Origin: Channa striata | Lineage: Eukaryota > Chordata > Actinopteri > Anabantiformes > Channidae | Length of the DNA: 64,000 nucleotides | Assembly: GCA_033026295.1 (NCBI GenBank) | Contig: CM065178.1 | Location: 21,715,781 to 21,779,780, forward strand | Direction of reading: 5' to 3' | Part shown: positions 43,701 through 55,236 of the stretch, one piece after another | Numbering within the stretch: the first letter of the stretch is position 1 | Layout of the letters: each line of letters opens with the position of its first letter | Translations under genes and position numbers: made by a program | Notes under the pieces: model-generated | The model's database searches: none | What the model was told of the DNA's origin: nothing | What the model saw: only the letters and a program-made list of their open reading frames with translations

Positions 43701-44441
43701 CAAGAGTGACAGACAGGTTAATTAAATATGCTAAACATTATAATTAGTAAGATTTTGCATATTTACGAAGCACATTTGGACACAACTGACTGTGGAAACA
43801 AGAAAGTTTAATACTTTCTAAAATGAAAATATCTACCTGGCAGAAACTTTCAAAAGATTATTTTACCTATGGCCAAAAAAATTACATATTGACTGGTTTT
43901 ATTGATTTTAATTTCTGAGCTATCTCAAGTTTTCTACAACGATGAGGAAAATGGACCAAAAAAAAAAATCGGAAGAAAAAACTAAAACAATAAATTCAAA
44001 AAAGTTTTAACTTATATACAAACTACTAGATTCGACTACATTTTTTTCAAATGGGCTAATAATTTGAACAAAAACTAATAAGGCTTTTTAGTTGATTAAC
44101 AATTTAGTCTATAAAAAGACCAAACATGCCAATTCCATTGTTTTACCTTCAGTCAGACCAAATCTCAAAGATACAAAAAGAAAAAAAAGCATTAAGAAAA
44201 GCTACACATTGGAAGGAAAATGACTAAAAAGAAGATTATCAAAGCATCAGTTGTCTGTTCTAACCATCTAAATGTTCCAGCTCTATGATAAATCCAACGT
44301 AAGAAGCCCGTCACTGCCTCTCTCTCATCGGGCCACTGCGTGGTGCTTTAGCGCTGCCTCTGAATCAGTGCTGCAGTATATCAGCTGTGCCTGTCTAATG
44401 GGGGTGATGTCAGTGTCGCAGCAGTGCCAAAAACCTGTCAG

Positions 44442-44477
<36 letters not shown>

Positions 44478-47400
44478 GGATGCTTGACTGTTGCCGTTTC
44501 AAAGCCAGCAACTAAGATGTGCTTTTAAAATGATGGTCCCCTTCCAAAGCGGTGTACTTTAGCATTTGTTGTCCATTAGCACGGCCTACAAACATCTAGG
44601 TGAAGTGAACTTAAAAGCACAGTGACTGCGGCATAGTTGCGTGCGGATCCCAGCAGAGCGGTTCGTCTCATGGCTCTCTGGATTTTCTAAGTAAAGGCTT
44701 AAGAGTCAATTAGGTGCACGGGGTCCTTAGAAACGCAATATTATTAGACGCAAACACACACAGCTCAGGGACCAACACTTGATTAAAGTTCGCTTAAAGA
44801 CTGTAGTAATTAGGTGCAGGGCCCAAGGAGGACTCGTCGCTATTTAAGCTAGATATTTCTACTATAAACAAATCCCCTACAGGTCCGTGACATTCATTTC
44901 TAAGGGGATGCAAAGCAATAGTGATCGCACTGCCGGTTTATTTATACAAAGACCACATGCACTTGGAGAACAATTTTGGTTTGCAATGCATCTCAAATTT
45001 TAAATCAGACAGTTGTGCAGAGCGGACATTTAATTCACGACGAAATGAAAAGTGTCTTTCCCGTTTAAAACAAGGCAGGCATTATTTACTCCGCTTATGA
45101 GCCAGTACTTAAACTGCTAATGGCCAAATGCCCAAAGTAGACCATTATCCTTGAGATCCTCAATGCTTTTCCACTCAACAAATTGTGTTCCTACAAGAAA
45201 ACAAACATCATTTCATTTGAGCAAAACAAATTATTATCTTGTCCAATTTCCTATTTTTTTTTCAGAATGCACCTGTTGAGAGCATAAGCGACCTTGTTAA
45301 CTCTATTGGAAACCTTTCATTTCAATTAGGAAGGTCTGGGTAGCATTTATTTCTTTATTTACTCGTTCATTCTTTGTACCTGTAAAATCCAGCTGCAGAT
45401 TCACTTCACCAACATTAGCTTTATTTGTCTTGCACTGACTTTTAAAAATTCTGGAAAGCACAGAGGAGGTCCGCGTACAGCTCCATCGGTTCAATCAATA
45501 CAGTTCCAGGGCTGTTACACATACATAGCAGCGTGCCGGTTCTGTGGAATCATCACTGCAGTATGGGAAATGGTGGCGGCTTTTTTTTTTACTCGTGTTT
45601 TTGCTTGGTAAAGTGCTCTTGCAGTACATCAAAGGTGATTCAAATCAAATGATTTTTTATTATCTGTAGAGGTGATAAATGTGTCCTCCACAAAATGGAA
45701 AGTCATAAATGAACTGTTCTTACTGTATAAAGGGCTTTGCTTCCTTAACAGACAAAGCTGTTCACACACAGACTCACACTGACGGTAAAAGACCTGCCAT
45801 GCAAGGTGCTTGCCTGACCCACCACGAGCGACCAGGCTGAAGGGCACTACTTTGTAAAGAAAGGAGGAGGCAGCGATCGCACCACTACCTCTGTGATTAG
45901 CGAATGACCTGCTCCACCATCTAAACCACAGCAGCTGCATGTGACAAGAAACACTCAAAGTACAGAACAGTTTCCTTGCCAATTTATCAACCAGTAAGAA
46001 GAAGAAGTGACACCTGTTAACATCCCTGCAAACGCTGACTGGAGGTCAGTAATTCACACTCGTATTGAGGAACTGTGCAGAGGACCCACCTTGTTCCCTC
46101 CGTCGTGCATTGCCCAGCCGGCACGCTTCACCCCGAATGCCACATCGGAGTCTGAGGCATCCAGACATGTCACAGGATGACCGTAGACCGAGTGCAGCGT
46201 CCGCGGCTCGTCCTCCCGTGGGTCTAACAGGCACACAGCCTCTCCTGCTGCCAGGGCCACCAACGGCCACTGCTGCCTCCTGCCAGGCACTAAAACCAGG
46301 CTTTCGACCTGCCACAAAAAGGAACACGCTGCCTTACTCTTACACTAGTAGTAAGTAAAAGGCTCTCATCATGGATCGGCCTCCGCTTCACTCTTATCTG
46401 CATTTCCAGCGTGGCCTGAATTACATTTAAAATCTGCTTAGAAGGAAGATAGCGTCAAGTTTGTAGGAATTATTTTCATCCTTCTAATATTTCATATAAA
46501 CACCAGAGCCTAACAAAGCCACATATTGTAGACGTTTTAATGATTTAACAAGTTTGATTTAATTGATTAATTAAACAATTTAGAAAAAAAATCCACCAAT
46601 GTGACAAATGTTCATTTTCATTTGTGCAAAGCATCTTAAAAATGTAGTGATGTATATTAAATATGAACATTTTTGATAAGATGGAACAAACTAATTTTCT
46701 GCAGTCTTGCTTAAAAAACAACAAATTCTGTCTAAAAACTAATGATCTAAATGATTAATAGTTTCAGTACAATTTCCTGGCAGAGACTGTAATGCCATAA
46801 AGAGGGTGTGAAATACTTCCATCATTTTTAGATGAAAATCACAAGAGGAAAAAGTGTGAAGCTCAACCTGTTAATTAACACAATTATATATCAGTGTGGA
46901 GCATTTCCTGCATCTGATGAATCAATCTGTCTGACTTACAGCCTTGGGTAGCTGAGCCTGGCAGAGTGTCCTCCAGTAGCCGTGATCATCGGCCCAGTCG
47001 AGCCGAACGTCGGACCCACCGGCGGAGGCCAGGACGGGACTGTCGCGGCTCAGGGCCAGGGCCTGGACCTTCACACTTGTCTGGTAGTGGTGGATCGGCT
47101 CCCCGCCTGTTTCTGTGCTCCACACGTCCACACAACCTACACAAAAGACAGTTTAAGTCCACTCGTACTGTTTAATACAAAGAGGTTAAAAGATGTTTGT
47201 GCATGTTGGTCACTCAATAACAGCTGCACATGAGCTATGATATATTCTTATCATCAATAAATGCACACACACTTACCATCTTCATAAGCAGCAGCAGCCA
47301 CAGTTGCGCTGACCTGGACGTGACTCACATGTGGTCTGGGTTCTGTGTTCACGGACAGGCTGTTCGTCTTCAGGTACGAGGCCGCTGAGTCCCAGTGCAG

Positions 47401-50400
47401 CGTATCCCACAACCTCACGTCACCGGACGTGTACCTGAGAATTATGCAGCACAGCCCCATCAATTTTACAAGCGCAACACAAATGTTTCTGTTTGTACAG
47501 AAAGGCGGATGAATGAAACAGAAGAGTTGTTGCCCAGTTTCCATCGGGGGCTGACAATTTGTCTCTTCGAGAATACCTGACGTCACCCTCTCACTACTGA
47601 ATCATTTCCCCTTTCACACATTCCTCTTTTACTCACACTGACTGTTATGTTTTCTAAAATCTTTGTTACGTGATCTTTCGAGGATTACAGGGGTGTTGTT
47701 TGGGCGAAATGTCGCCGAACATTTCACCCCCATCCTAATGGACCAGACACACACACACGCACACACACACACACGCACACACACACGTACAGCCATGAGT
47801 GGAGGGATGTCCATGTTTACAGAAACTCTTACAAAACATTTCTGAATTTATAACCCTAATCACTCCATTACATACTCATAGATGTGAACTTTTCAAAAAG
47901 TATATTTATAAAAAGAGCAGATTTAATGAGACATTGTTTTTGCGTGACTCGTCTTAATGAGTTGATTTTCAAAACTTTTCAAAAATGCATTTTTAGCACA
48001 CATATCAAGTGTTTGTCAGGTGTTACACCTGTTTTATTTGGGATACGCATCTTTGGGTTTTGTGATTTTAGTGAAGCAAAATTAGATGTGTAGAAACTGT
48101 GAAGGGCACAAACACAATGATTAGTCCAGTAACAAAATCGTCAGAGGAAGTTCAAGATTAAAACGACTAGGATGCATTAATCGCTCTTTAACTTCCCTTA
48201 CTTTTATTTCTTTTACTTGAACAAACCAAATGGTTTTGCTCAATTTCCATTTTACGAGCAGTACTAAAACAAGCCCGTTGGGCTTCTTAAAGCGAACCAG
48301 CAGACTCCTAATAAATCCAAAGAGTGGCTCACAGTGCTGAGGTCAGCAGAGGTTAGCAGCCTCCTCAGTGATTATACAGTTTGCCTCAGTACAGAAATAT
48401 CTCATAACTGCCTGTGCTAATGATTTTATTGATTTAAAAATACTGCACACAGTAAAAGCAAACTTCCATCCAGCACCATCTCTTCAGCGCACCGGTATCA
48501 TGTGACCCTTTTCTGTTCTTGTGCAACCTTAACACACCTCATCTCATTTAAGCGATAAAGCACAGCCTTCATCTGCTGTCTACAAGTAACAACAAAGTCA
48601 CCCTCCCACCCTCATCGGGCTTCTGTTCTGTTCTGTTCTGGACCCCCCACCCGCTCTCCTTTGCTTTTCACCCAAGTCAGCGAGCTCTCACTGGGGGAGA
48701 CGCCAAATTCCCAGCGTTACCACCTCCACAGATACCATCATGTCTGAGCAAGCATCCGCCTCACAGCCAGAGTGTGTGACACAGTGACAGAGAGTGTGAC
48801 AGAGGGTGTACAAGCCCTGCACCCGCTTGTGTGCGTGTGTGTGTCTGCGGCATTGCAGGGTTTGCCAGGAAGTAAACAATAGAAACACACACGTTCACGT
48901 AATTGGTACATCACCTCAATGCCAAATATCAACTGGATGATGATGCTGAATGCTGCTCAATTAATTTGTCAAAACTTTTTATCAGCAGGAAACTTTATGC
49001 ACAGGTTTGTCACTCTGTGACTCCAAGAATTGTTGGATTAATGAGACAACGTCTCCCGTCGCCTCTAAAGTGCCAAATGTCATAATCTTTTCTAATAAGA
49101 TTGTGCGCACGCAAATGAATCACTCTTGATTCCTCTTAAAAACCATTGATTCTGTTCTACAAAACTGTTTAGCAAAATTGAGTAGCTGCTCTTAGACGAA
49201 GTACCCTTTAAGCACTAATAATGGGAAAAGTATTGATACTGTGAATTTGTGAATCCCACTTGCGACTTGCTTGTCTGGACTGTTTTGGTTCTGCGTGTCT
49301 TACATGACAAACAATCTCCAATGAGATGAAGCAGGACTAAAGGGAATCTAATCACATCACTCCCCGGAGACGCTGCACATCCCCCTGTGGGCCCTCACAA
49401 TCTATCACTGTCTCAGCCCGGTTATGTCACAGCAGGTTTAGTTTAGTTGAGGTGCAATTCTTTCTCCCCTCACCAGCTCCTGTCAGCTGCAGTGGTGCCA
49501 TTAGGTGTATAAAAATATGAAAAATGTTGAGGCTGCAACAGTCATTTATTTATGCTGTGAAACTGTCCAATTATAGTCTTTAAACTGTCCGTGTAGCACT
49601 CCAGAAATCTGAAATCAGTTCATGTGAAGACAATTAAATTAGGGTTGAGCCAATCTTCAATCACATTCGTAAAATGCTTCTATCCTAACCTGACATGCTT
49701 TGTTCTTCGCTTTGCTCATATGCAAATGCCTGTTAAAATCAGGCATTCCTTTTTTTAACACGCACAAAAATATCTAAGAAGTTATGTAGTTTAGGATATA
49801 CTAGAAAGTTTATTTTCTTCATGGCAATAAGTGTTCTTCGTTGTACAACCGAGGTCTGGTTACGTCACATTTTGGAAAAAAACATTTCGGGTGCCCAGTA
49901 TCCCATTATTGTGACATGTTCTGACCTCGTTCTTGCATTGACATGGTCTAGACTTCTGTAGGTTGAGTAATTTCCCTGATAGTTATACTTTTTGCAATAC
50001 AGTTTTTATTTTCATTTAATATTCATTTAATGCATATAACCCTTTTGCAGCTGCTAAATATCTAAAATACATCATCCTAAGAACAATGGGATGATGCCTA
50101 ACGCAGAAATTGTCATAACAAAACGTTATATGTGTGAATGTGACATAATTTTAATTAAAAACCAAGAGTTATAAATCAGAACATTAATATAGTGACGTTT
50201 ATATGAGAAGATAAAAAGCTGAGGAGCGACTGACACAAGGCAGATTCTTGGACTATGGGAGCAGCAAATATTAATACACATCAGACGTCGACTGCATATT
50301 GGAGTCCTTGAAACTCACCCAGCCAAGACAAAGTTGTCGCAGGAGCTGACATCACACAACACCTTCCCCAGCTCAAACTGCAGCTGGCTGATGGATCCCA

Positions 50401-52258
50401 CTCGATTCTGGACAGAAAACATTTCCCACTTTGTCAGACTGACATTACGATAAAATTAGTAAATATGACAATGTTTGAGGTTGTTTTCGTTTGAAGAGAT
50501 TTCTTCCTTTCACTGTCTGCTATTATGTTCAATTTCCATTTTGAATGCTGTGTATTGCATTCTTTATATTAAAATTAAGAGTCATAGATGTGAGACATGC
50601 TGTTTAGTCCATCCTCTAATGTACCTGCACTAGGTAAAATGTTTCAATAAAAAAAAGTTAAAAAAGCTTGGACAGGTGTATTATTATTGGAATAATCTGA
50701 CGGGTTTATTGGATAGAAAAGCTGGAGCCTACCTTCCAGTTGGTGCGCACGGTTTTGGCTGAGTTCCTGCAGTCTCTCAGTGTGCTCTTCCAGCAGGGGG
50801 AGTCAGACACGCTGGCATCCTGATGATAGCCCTCCTCACGCACATTTTAAACCACAGAACGCCATCCTCTGCAAGGACTCTCCATGCCCTGCTCACCTGG
50901 GAGGAGATGGAACAGTGGATTGAGTCAGAATACATTACTAGCTTGCATCACATAATTTATTTGCACTTAACGAGGCCGGCTATCTGCCAAAGCCACTATG
51001 TGAAATGTGCTGCAGGGTGGAATACACACAGAATGCAATTTACTAATCTGTCCTAATTTAAATTTAATATGGGGTAAAGCTGCACTCAACAAAAAGGCAA
51101 GTTCAGGGGAAGTGCAATGTTATGGAAATTTAAGGACTTTGCTACGAAGAACTCCAAAAGATGACATCAGAAAGCCTCAGTGTGGTCACATGACAGGACC
51201 GAATACAGAGTGGACACATTATTACAATTAATACATACAATCACTAAAAATAAATGCCAGGTGCATGTAAACACTTTATCATTCTCACATGTGGCAAAGC
51301 CTTTCCCAGCTGTCACTGGGCCGATGGAGGGTTCACACAGGGCATGTCTCGAGTCATCGCAGGATGGTGTCAAATTGCTTCTCACAAATTCTCATTTTAT
51401 TATAAACAGAACTAGAGAGAGAAAATCAACCACTGCAGATGCCAGTGGGATCTAAGTGTGCAAAGGTGAGGGGGCCGTTTTTCCTTTCCCTGACCCTCTA
51501 ATCAAAATGTCACCATACTGTATTTTGGATTGTTCCTATCTACTGCAGCCAATTTATTAGAGTTTTGATCGTGTAAACTGATGTGTGGATTTAGCAGCTC
51601 ACCTGGGCACACCGGCCCAGCTCAGTGCAGCTGAGGTACTGGAATATGTTCAAGGCTAACTCATACGGTAACTCCACATCAAAGAAGGGGATGTCGTTGA
51701 CTTCATTCTGCAAAAAGAGGAAACAGACGCACGTTACTGAGCTGCAGCTGCTCACCCTCCGTTCACACCATCTCCGTTTGTCCCTCATACCAGATCCTGA
51801 ATGAGCTGCTCGACCAGCTCCTCTTCCCTCCTGGCTTTTCTCGGCGGCGGCTGCTGCTGCAGAGAGGAGCTGCACACGCGGGTCATGCTCTGATACTGTC
51901 TCTTCCTCCTGCTCCTCTCCTCCTGAATCCGCTCCAGCAGGGGACTCGTCCGTCCGTCCAGCAAACTGCGGGCAAGCGACACGTACTCGGGCTGATCGGG
52001 CTGATCCTCGGACTCTGCTGCGGCTTCGCCTCCTTCTCCACCTTCGGCGCATCCATCATCTCGTGGCTTTGAAGAACCACGCCTTTTGTTCAGTCTCTCT
52101 TCAAAGTAGCGATGGCTCAAGTCTCGCTGACCCGACCGGCCAGGAGCTTGACAGGAAGAGGAAGAGGAAGGGGCGCCGGCGTGTCGCTGCGCCTCTTTTT
52201 TACTCGTTAATTCTTGTTGCCAACGCTCCCTGAACGCAGCAAGGTCGTCTCCGGACAT
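34730..52258 (-). CDS. fbxw8: F-box/WD repeat protein 8 (with an apparent frameshift in exon 3)
   Basis: Substrate receptor that pairs with CUL7, SKP1 and RBX1; in mammals linked to growth control, IRS1 turnover and Golgi/dendrite patterning. Exons in transcript order: 51791..52258, 51603..51707, 50733..50896, 50319..50407, 47277..47434, 46940..47136, 46090..46308, 40134..40261, 36140..36313, 35593..35709, 34730..34895. Restoring one missing base in exon 3 gives 661 residues (human 598; the excess is in the low-complexity N-terminus). The F-box covers about 164-205 (DIPFFDVELPYELALNIFQY, LGRCAQ). WD40 blades follow (YTSGDVRLWDT, AYEDG..DVWSTETGG, HPVTCLDAS, RVRIFDLRTG, DDWKIVSGGGEGLVCVWE). 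The start codon has A at -3. As written, exon 3 shifts frame and stops within the exon. It shares a 595-bp head-to-head promoter with hrk. Confidence 0.94.
34896..35592 (-). other. fbxw8 intron 10 with a repeat fragment
   Basis: About 35255..35400 ('gtttagcttagcatgaagactgaaacaggggaaacagctc', read in pieces) resembles the reverse strand of the same teleost repeat seen in tesc intron 3 ('gctaagctaa' end). The donor after exon 10 is CGCAG|GTCTGT, a weak but usable GT site. Confidence 0.55.
35710..36139 (-). other. fbxw8 intron 9
   Basis: 430 bases with no recognised feature. Donor CAACAG|GTGGGA and acceptor CTGCAG|GCATCC support the two flanking exons. Confidence 0.6.
36314..40133 (-). other. 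fbxw8 intron 8
   Basis: 3.8 kb. It contains a (GT)n array at 38500..38522 and a 160-codon open frame on the plus strand (38829..39311) that resembles no family I know. Its length is not unusual by chance for a window of this size. No other feature. Confidence 0.5.
38500..38522 (+). repeat. (GT)n microsatellite
   Basis: About 11 GT units in fbxw8 intron 8. Confidence 0.9.
40262..46089 (-). other. fbxw8 intron 7
   Basis: The largest intron in the window (5.8 kb). It holds a (CA)n array (44443..44475), a GC-richer block at about 43050..43350, and a block at about 41530..41780 with TAATTA cores and little low complexity. No exon was found. The last two blocks are candidates for conserved non-coding elements, by composition only. 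Confidence 0.5.
44443..44475 (+). repeat. (CA)n microsatellite
   Basis: About 16 perfect CA units in fbxw8 intron 7. Confidence 0.95.
46309..46939 (-). other. fbxw8 intron 6
   Basis: 631 bases, AT-rich, donor GGCT|GTAAGT and acceptor GGCAG|GTCGAAAG. Nothing recognised. Confidence 0.55.
47435..50318 (-). other. fbxw8 intron 4
   Basis: 2.9 kb with an imperfect (CA)n (47747..47787) and a short (TTCTG)4 run (48621..48640). No exon or transposon recognised. Confidence 0.55.
47747..47787 (+). repeat. Imperfect (CA)n microsatellite
   Basis: CA units interrupted by CG steps ('cacacgcacacac'). Confidence 0.9.
50408..50732 (-). other. fbxw8 intron 3
   Basis: 325 bases, AT-rich, donor TGGAAG|GTAGGC and acceptor GTCCAG|AATCGA. 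Nothing recognised. Confidence 0.55.
50733..50896 (-). other. fbxw8: fbxw8 exon 3 carrying a one-base frame break
   Basis: The exon reads VSRAWRVLAEDGVLWFKMC and then loses the frame. The expected continuation (REEGYHQDASVSDSPCWK) is present one frame over. The break is at 'TGCGTGAGG' on the minus strand (about 50834..50842), where TGCCGTGAGG would restore the frame. The exon is 164 nt where 165 nt is required. In the written frame a TGA follows about 20 codons later in the same exon. Confidence 0.9.
50897..51602 (-). other. fbxw8 intron 2
   Basis: 706 bases, donor CCCAG|GTGAGC and acceptor TCCCAG|GTGAGCAGG. No other feature. Confidence 0.55.
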
Positions 52259-52852
52259 GTTTCTCAGTCATTGTTGACACAAAACACATTCACATGCTTA
52301 AAAAGCGGCGCTGTATGATTTATTAGCTACAGAAAAGCCGTGAAGCGAAGCCATAGCTCGTCACCAGCTCAAAACAAGCCGATGTCCTTCTCTATAAACA
52401 GTCCGGCGAGGGACGGCGTGCTGCTGTACATGAGTTCCGGAAGTTTTTAATTCCGCAGTTTTATTATAGACGCGGAGTTTTTCAGAGATGGTATGTTTTC
52501 ATTGCCAGTAGCTATTGTTGTGAATATTAATGCAAGTGTTTCATATTTCATGCCAGTAGGCTAACCGTGTTTGAAAATAATACAAAATGCATATCTCACT
52601 TTAAAAAAAAAAAAATCTGGGACAAAACGCTCCTCAGATCAAGCCAGACCGGAGAGTTAACCATTGCATGTCTCTTTTGGGAAAAAGATGATGTAAACCC
52701 CAAACCATGTGACACTGTAATGAATAATAGAGTAGAGAGAGCGCGAGAGAAAGGGGGGACGCAAACACACATAAGGGTTGACGAGAGAAGAGACGGAGGT
52801 CACATATCCTTCACGACTTAAAGGGACAAGACTGCTCGATCTGTGCGAGAAG
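52259..52852. promoter_or_regulatory. Shared head-to-head promoter of fbxw8 and hrk
   Basis: 595 bases separate the two start codons. An ETS-type site TTCCGGAAGT lies at about 52435..52444, inside a CpG-containing stretch (52350..52480) that suits the housekeeping gene fbxw8. A second short block near 52735..52850 precedes hrk. No TATA box is obvious. An A-rich run (52606..52616) separates the two halves. Confidence 0.55.
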
Positions 52853-53140
52853 ATGTGCTGGCTGCCCATAGACCAGCCTCTGCTCCTGCCCGGTGACTCC
52901 ACCTGCAGCGTCCGCAGACCGACGCCGTGCTCCGTGGCCCAGCTGCTCGCGTCGCGCCTGCGGAGGATCGGGGACCAGCTGGAGAAGAGCTGGACGGCGG
53001 GAGAGCCGGACGGCGCCTTCAGCTGCAAGGACGGGAGGGGGACGGCGGCGGTGGCAGGGCGAGGCCACCTCCGCTGCTTCCTGTGCGCCGCGATCCACCT
53101 CAGCGTGCTGCTGCTGTTCGCGGCGAGGCGACACCTGTAG
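52853..53140 (+). CDS. hrk: Harakiri, BH3-only apoptosis activator
   Basis: A 95-residue single-exon reading frame (human 91). BH3-only proteins bind BCL2/BCL-XL at the mitochondrial outer membrane and promote apoptosis. The BH3 helix is at residues 30-47 (QLLASRLRRIGDQLEKSW) with the invariant Leu36 and Gly40-Asp41. The C-terminus (about 75-95, CFLCAAIHLSVLLLFAARRHL split over the tail anchor and basic end) matches human HRK in form: LCAA start and RR-x-L finish. The chosen start, MCW, parallels the mammalian MCP start and has A at -3. A longer in-frame start at 52778 would add 25 residues without similarity. The body is GC-rich. As in mammals, an intron seems to follow in the 3'UTR (donor CAACAG|GTGCGT at 53159). 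It lies between fbxw8 and rnft2, as in human. Confidence 0.92.
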   Translation: MCWLPIDQPLLLPGDSTCSVRRPTPCSVAQLLASRLRRIGDQLEKSWTAGEPDGAFSCKDGRGTAAVAGRGHLRCFLCAAIHLSVLLLFAARRHL

Positions 53141-55236
53141 GACGCGCGGCGGCAACAGGTGCGTATGGTCACGTCACCTGCGCGAGAGCTACGCGAGTAA
53201 ACTGTGATCTGGGAGAAGGAATAGCTACGATGATAAGGGGGTATCATAATAATAGTAATCATAAAAATAGTAATAAAGTGTTCTATTTAAAGTGCTGAAA
53301 GTTGGGAACACTTTGTTTTAGCCTGTTGGATAACGGGAAAATAATGTACAGGTGTCAGAAACAAGTGCATTATATTCTTTTAAAAGTTGGAAACTAATTT
53401 AAAACATTTGTTTTTAATTCTAGTTGAATTATTTATAGTTTTACAATTTCTATTTTAAATATTTATATGACACAAACTAAAGCGCGGGTAATTTACACCG
53501 GTTCGATTCGAGTTTGATGGTTTGATGTGGGACATTGCAATGCTGTGTGTTGCGTATTAAAATGCCTACAAATTCAATCTATTTTTGACCCGTTAATATT
53601 CTGTTTGCACATTTCTGCCTGATGCGGCTGTGTTATGATGAGTGGGGTATGCTAAATACACGGTAATAACAAGAAGGTTATGAAGAAAAGTCTTCTAATT
53701 CACGCATCTGTTGTGCGGATGGTTTCGGCGCGTCTGTTGTCTCACGCAGATGGTGCCTTCAGGTGCATGCTCCAGGACGTAATTTGCACTACAAGCGAGG
53801 GGAAGCAGGAGGATGCTGTCCGGGAGGAAGTGCGCAGCCTGTAAAACTCCAACGTTCAGTCAAAGGAGGCGGAAGCGGACTTAAAAATTGTGGTTTCGGA
53901 GCTTCGAGTCTTGCTAAATTCCGTGGTGTCATCAAGTGTCACTCGGGCCCGAGGTGGACGCACCGAACCCCCCGCAGCTCTGCCCCGTCGTGACCCTGCG
54001 TGACCCTCTGATTCTGTCAGCCCAGCTACAAACGGTGATGTCATCGTCCCCTGGTGCCGCGGAGGGAAAAGCTTAGTAATAGGGCTCCTCTGAATGTTCG
54101 CCTCCCACGGCGTGAACGCATCACCGCTTTGATGCATCTACACTACAATTAGTTCGGCCATCTCGGGGGGAGCTTCATCATGCACTTTTATCATAAGCTA
54201 CACTGTATGTGCAAACCTGTAAATAAGAAGATGAATGTTTTTCTAGCCGTTTTCTACAGTGTTTAGAGGATGTTCCATATGCTCCTGTGCTTTGGCATTA
54301 TCTGTTGGGGGCAGTGTTAAGTGGCTTTTTTTTTTCTTTTTTTAAATCAAAACCATAAGATACAGGACCTGTGCATAGAAAGCTGTTAATGCTGTCTGTG
54401 ATTTCTGAAAATAAGCTTTTCTGATATATGTACAGCTCATATATAAATGTATGTGTGTAATGTGAGCAGGATTACTGAAACTGTCTTTTATAAAGTGTGT
54501 GCTATTTATACTTCTTACACATTTCATATGAATTTTTAGAAGAATAAAAGTTTTCTGACATAAATTCTCAGTTTTGTTTTTATTGCAATTAGATAAGAGA
54601 TGTGCTTCCTGTTTAACTTGGCTAAATTGAAACAACAAACTTCTTCAATGCAATACATTAATGTTATGTGACCCATGAATGATTTATTGCAAAATAAAAA
54701 CAAATCATACCCACTGGTATGAATAACCTAAAAGTTACACATTACCCTGTGATAATTACTCAGTATCTAAATAACTGTGTCTCATACCAACTTAGAACGT
54801 ATCTGAGTACAAATGCTAGAGCTGATTTTTAACATATTTGTTTAAAAGGTGACATTTTCAAAGATGCAAAATGTAAAAAAAAAAGTTAAAATAGACACAC
54901 AGGAATGACAAATGAATGCAAACAACTGTCTCAAATAGAAGCCATTCACATCATCACCACAGCAAATCAACAAAACATTTTTTTAGCATGTGTCTAGCAT
55001 AAAATAAAATGTTCACAGTCTACATGTACATAAAAATGTGACACGTGGCATAAATGTATGAGAAAACTAACGATAGTACAGCTTCAGGTTGACACCATAT
55101 TGATTATTTTGAGTTACACTATACTATGTCCAGCTGCGATTACCCTGACTCACCATAAACATACAGAGGTTACATACTTTTGTCTAACTCCCTTAAAAGC
55201 ATCTTTCCAGGTGCATATGACGACGTGTGCGTGTGC
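53141..55236. other. hrk 3'UTR and tail-to-tail region with rnft2
   Basis: A probable 3'UTR intron of hrk runs from 53159 (CAACAG|GTGCGT) to a candidate acceptor CACGCAG at about 53749. The candidate hrk polyadenylation signal AATAAA is at 54543..54548. For rnft2, a minus-strand AATAAA (TTTATT at 54683..54688) lies about 550 bases past its stop. The two transcripts would then end about 100 bases apart. The rest is AT-rich with no coding sequence. Confidence 0.5.

Noticed and set aside
52778..52852. Upstream in-frame ATG extending hrk by 25 residues
   Set aside because: The added residues have no counterpart in HRK, and MCW matches the mammalian start in position.
52811..53262. Minus-strand and alternate-frame open frames over hrk
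   Set aside because: GC-rich shadows; only the frame with the BH3 motif and tail anchor has family support.
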